A stretch of DNA of 64,000 bases from Artemisia argyi. Taxonomy: Eukaryota; Streptophyta; Magnoliopsida; Asterales; Asteraceae. Positions within the stretch are counted from its first letter, which is position 1; each line of letters begins with the position of its first letter. Location: the NCBI GenBank assembly GCA_030686995.1, contig CM060697.1, positions 38,861,459 through 38,925,458 on the forward strand, written 5' to 3'. The notes under the pieces were generated by a model that saw only the letters and a program-made list of their open reading frames with translations, was not told the DNA's origin and did not search any database. Made by a program: the position numbers and the translations under genes. Shown here one piece after another: positions 60,873 to 64,000 of the stretch.

Positions 60873-63722
60873 TTAGTTTCTTTTAGGAACCCAAGCTATT
60901 ACTGACTTGTGTTCCCCTTGTGGAGTGACATACTCAAATTCTTTGAGTATGTAATCACCACTTTCTTTAAAAACATGATCAAGAATTAATGTTTTTGTTT
61001 CCAAAACTTTTGGTTCATTCTTATCAATTTTCCCTTTTTCTCCCTTATCCTTTGAAAGTATTGGTTCTTCCCCAGCAGTACTTTCTTTCTTAACCCATTT
61101 AGTTGTAACTTTTGGAGTTGGGTTCTGTGTTCTAGCATTTTTTCTTGTGTTGAAAGGCCTTCTAGATTTGTAGTAATTGAATCTCCTAGGTCTTACACTT
61201 GAGTTTTTGCTATCAGCACCTTGGTTAGGGGACTTTCTATCGGTACTTTGAGAAGGTACTGTGGGTTTGGAGAATGGTCTTTTCTGATGAGGGTACCTAT
61301 AGTCTTTTGAGAAATTACTATGGTTAACCCTATTTGTGTAATTCCATACTGGTTTGTTATCCCTTGGCTTATTCTCTCTGTGACTTTGATTTGTAGATCT
61401 GGTCTTTGGGTATTTACTTAAGTATTCTAAGTGATAATCACAGTCCTTAATCAAATGGTGAGGACTATAACATACATAACAGACCTTTGGACCAATATTC
61501 CCAAATCCTTTTCCAAAAGGTTTTCTAAAGTTAGCAGTATTTTGAAAATATTTTCTTGGAGGCACTGCTGAGTGATCACCAGTACTTTGAGAAGTGTTTG
61601 AAGGTAGTGCTTGTTTTGAAAACTTTTTCTCATCAGCCATAGGTGCTTTAAAAGATTCTCCTAAAGGCTCAGGATTTGATTGACCTTTAAGCTTTTTCCT
61701 AAACTCTAGGTTATCTACCCCATAACAAGAGACATCTTTCCAAGGTGGTTGAAAACTACCAGGGGGATTAGGAACTCCATTGTATCCCTTGTCATTCTTA
61801 TATTCAGGAGGTGTTGGACTAGGGGATTCCTCATGACTAGGAGTGTTTTCATCCAAATTTATGAAATCTTCATCACTAGTTGAGGTATCTACTGTAAGAT
61901 TTAGTTCCTTACTTTTAAATGGAATACCTTCTGCACTATCATTATCATAACCTAGGCCAGTTTTAATGTTTGATGTTCTTTGTTTTTCAACAAATTGAAC
62001 ATGTGACAGACCTGATTCATTCCAAACAACAAGTTTTTCTAACAACTTATTCCTTTCAGTAGTAACTTTCTCTAGTTCAGACACCTTACATCCTTGTTTC
62101 CATTCACTTAACTTTACTTGGTAGTCTTGTTGCTTATATCTTTCAGCCCATGCTACTTCATTGTTTTCATGAGTTATTATTTTGGCTTCCATTGAATCTA
62201 AAGTCAATTGGTAGCCAGCTATCTCAGACCTAGCCCTTTGAAATTTATCTCTTTCAGATACATATTCACTAAGTAACTTTTGATACATATCATTACACTT
62301 AGAGCATACCTCAGAGATAGTGGATGAACTTGGGGAAGTAGCTACAATAGCAAGCTGAACAGGATCTTCTTCAAATTCCATGCTCCAATCAAAGCTTCCT
62401 ATACCATCTCTTGACTCCAAAGCAGCATACCCAGGTTCTTCATCAAAAGCTGTGCTCCAATCTTCTAATGCAACCATTGAGTAGGTTATAGGTTCATCAT
62501 CAGACTCATTGGACCAATCAATCTCTGATAGATTCTCTTGAGCAACCAAATATTTTGGTTTTGGTTCAGTAATAGGAACCTCTTTCTTTTCAGTCTTGGG
62601 CTGTTCAATCATTTTGTTTGCTTGATACTTTGCAAATTTGCATTCCCTTGCAAAGTGACCAGTCGTTTGACAATTGAAGCACTCAATTTTGGACTTATCA
62701 AATGTTATTCCCTGCTTAGCTGTGAAATTAATGCCTCTTCCTGTTTTATTCATAAACTTTTTGATCCTTGCAGTGATCATGGCAACTTGCCATCTGATAT
62801 CAATCTCTTCCACATCATCATCATCAATTTGCAAAACATCTTCTTGATAAGTTATAGGTAGAATTGCTTGTTGAGCAAAGAATGAACATAGAACATCATC
62901 TGAGGTGGGGGTGGTTGATGGAGATGAAGTGGTAGTGACCATTGTTGTACATGGAAGCTGAGTTTCAGTCACAGTACTTTGGACAGGATAAGCAGTACCT
63001 TTATTGGAAGTACTGCTTCTGTTTTCAGAAGTTACAAAAGCAATGTTTTGGGGTTTCTGATGTGTGCTTGAACCTGTAGTACCATTCATCTCATGCTCAT
63101 ACACCTTCAGATTATTGTAAAGATCATCAAAGTCCATTGTGTCCAAACCTGGTTGTCCTCTGATCATAGTGGCAACTACATGCCATGCGAATGGTAAGCT
63201 TCTCAAGAACTTCAAGTTAGCATCTTCAACTAATGCCTCAGCTCCATATAGTTCTATACTCAGAAGATTTTGGAATCTTTCATAAGCAGAATCAAGACCT
63301 TGTCTTTCATCAACAGTGAAAGTTTGAAATTGTTGCTTCAACAAGTTCATGTGCATCTTCTTGGAAGCATCACTACCTCCAAACTTTTTCTTAATTGCAG
63401 CCCATAATGGTTTTGCATCCTAAGCATCATGAAACTTCAATAGGTGTCCGTCAGGAATAGCAGACAGTAATATGTTGAGAGCTTTGTCTTGATTTCTCTT
63501 TGTACCAGCTGGGATGGTTGGTTTAAGTGGTTTAGGTTGTCATGGGAGATCTACTGGTTCATCAAGTACCATATTGCCATTGACAATCACGTCCCATACA
63601 GCATGGTCTGTGAAGGCAATGTACTGCCTCATCTTCATGGCCCATAAATCATATTCTCCCTTCTTGACAATAGGAATTCTAACAGCAGTGATGGATGGAG
63701 CAGGTGCAGCCTCTGTCGACAT
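60873..63722 (-). pseudogene. Gag of Sirevirus F, N-terminal stops
   Basis: The start is the ATG at 63722 (MSTEAAPAPSITAVRIPIV), followed by the copia gag N-terminus (GEYDLWAMKMRQYIAF). Stops at about 63540 and 63420 separate this from an open frame of 827 residues (63356-60873). That frame holds the rest of the capsid-like domain (FQTFTVDERQGLDSAYERFQ, FDDLYNNLKVYEHEM) and a zinc knuckle CFNCQTTGHFAREC (about 62640-62681). It continues with an acidic region with repeated DWS motifs, a coiled coil (about 62280-62030), a second knuckle-like CYVCYSPHHLIKDC (about 61440-61481), a very basic Asn/Arg/Lys-rich part, and the family ending AWVPKRN. The length is typical of Sireviruses, whose gag is much longer than that of other copia elements. 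Several QST and GTA motifs are encoded by the recurrent cagtactttg DNA motif. Confidence 0.87.
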
Positions 63723-63800
63723 CTTGAAGGGTATGTAGTAAAATCGGTTTAAAAGATTATCTTCTTAATCAGAGTTTCCAACACAAGCTCTGATACCACT
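63723..63800 (-). other. Leader and primer binding site of F
   Basis: Minus strand: the LTR ends ATCCAACA at 63801, then ag, then TGGTATCAGAGC (63798-63787), the classical tRNA-iMet site of Ty1/copia elements. The gag ATG follows 65 bases later, a very short leader. Confidence 0.92.
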
Positions 63801-64000
63801 TGTTGGATCGATATACTCTGACCAAACTACTTTATAGCTTGTAAGGTTTTTAACAATATTGAATAAACTCAACACTATTAATATTGAAACACTGTTTTGA
63901 CCTTGTAAAGTATGCGGAATCTACTAACACAAAGCTTAAGAAGAACTTTTATATTAAACCAAACTTGAACCTGCTTGATTACACATATTCACTAACAATC
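63801..64000 (-). repeat. 5' LTR of element F (cut by the window edge)
   Basis: The first 200 plus-strand bases match the 3' LTR at 28349-28548 with a few differences. About 350 bases should lie outside the window. Confidence 0.92.

Overview
This window looks like intergenic heterochromatin of a flowering plant and is built almost entirely of nested LTR retrotransposons. I see no convincing host gene, tRNA, rRNA or CRISPR array. The plant setting follows from the element types: Ty3/gypsy chromovirus (Tekay-like), Athila/Tat-like with a tRNA-Asp primer site, and Ty1/copia of the Sirevirus kind. The protein flavour (long Sirevirus gag ending in AWVPKRN, and the 3' ORF often annotated as 'synaptobrevin, longin-like') resembles repeats common in Asteraceae assemblies. 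The family assignment is an inference from memory; the element types are read from the sequence.

Left part (1-9311): the 3' end and 3' LTR of an Athila/Tat-like element X (1-3217) sits in the decayed 3' end of a plus-strand gypsy element D (3218-7911). D's long LTR abuts the tail of a related LTR (7912-9069), which itself interrupts the LTR of a minus-strand gypsy element C.

Middle (9070-25388): element C runs on the minus strand (gag 24182-22975, protease/RT/RNase H 23165-21161, integrase 10708-9459). It is cut between RNase H and integrase by L (10714-21155), a gag-like-only LTR element flanked by a perfect 5-bp target duplication, gagag.

Right part (25389-64000): a plus-strand Tekay-type LTR (E) contains a minus-strand Sirevirus F (28349 to beyond 64000). 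F is split in its protease/integrase region by gypsy element A (37306-60678, duplication ccagc). A is split by its close relative B (43777-55617, duplication gataa). So B lies in A, A in F, and F in E. B's two 3-kb LTRs are almost identical and A's are more diverged, which agrees with the nesting order.

How the parts work together: none of the elements looks autonomous now. C, F and D have stops, frameshifts and catalytic losses. L, A and B keep only gag-type ORFs plus the cis signals (LTRs, primer sites, polypurine tracts), so they must have been copied in trans. The points most worth a second look are: a roughly 400-bp tandem array shared by the copia element F and the gypsy-type element L at the same place just before the 3' LTR; a TATA-to-poly(A) antisense gene divergent from the 3' ORF inside F; a decanucleotide scattered through all of F; and a hairpin 17-21 nt before the 3' LTR in four gypsy elements whose stem sequence changes but whose pairing is kept.
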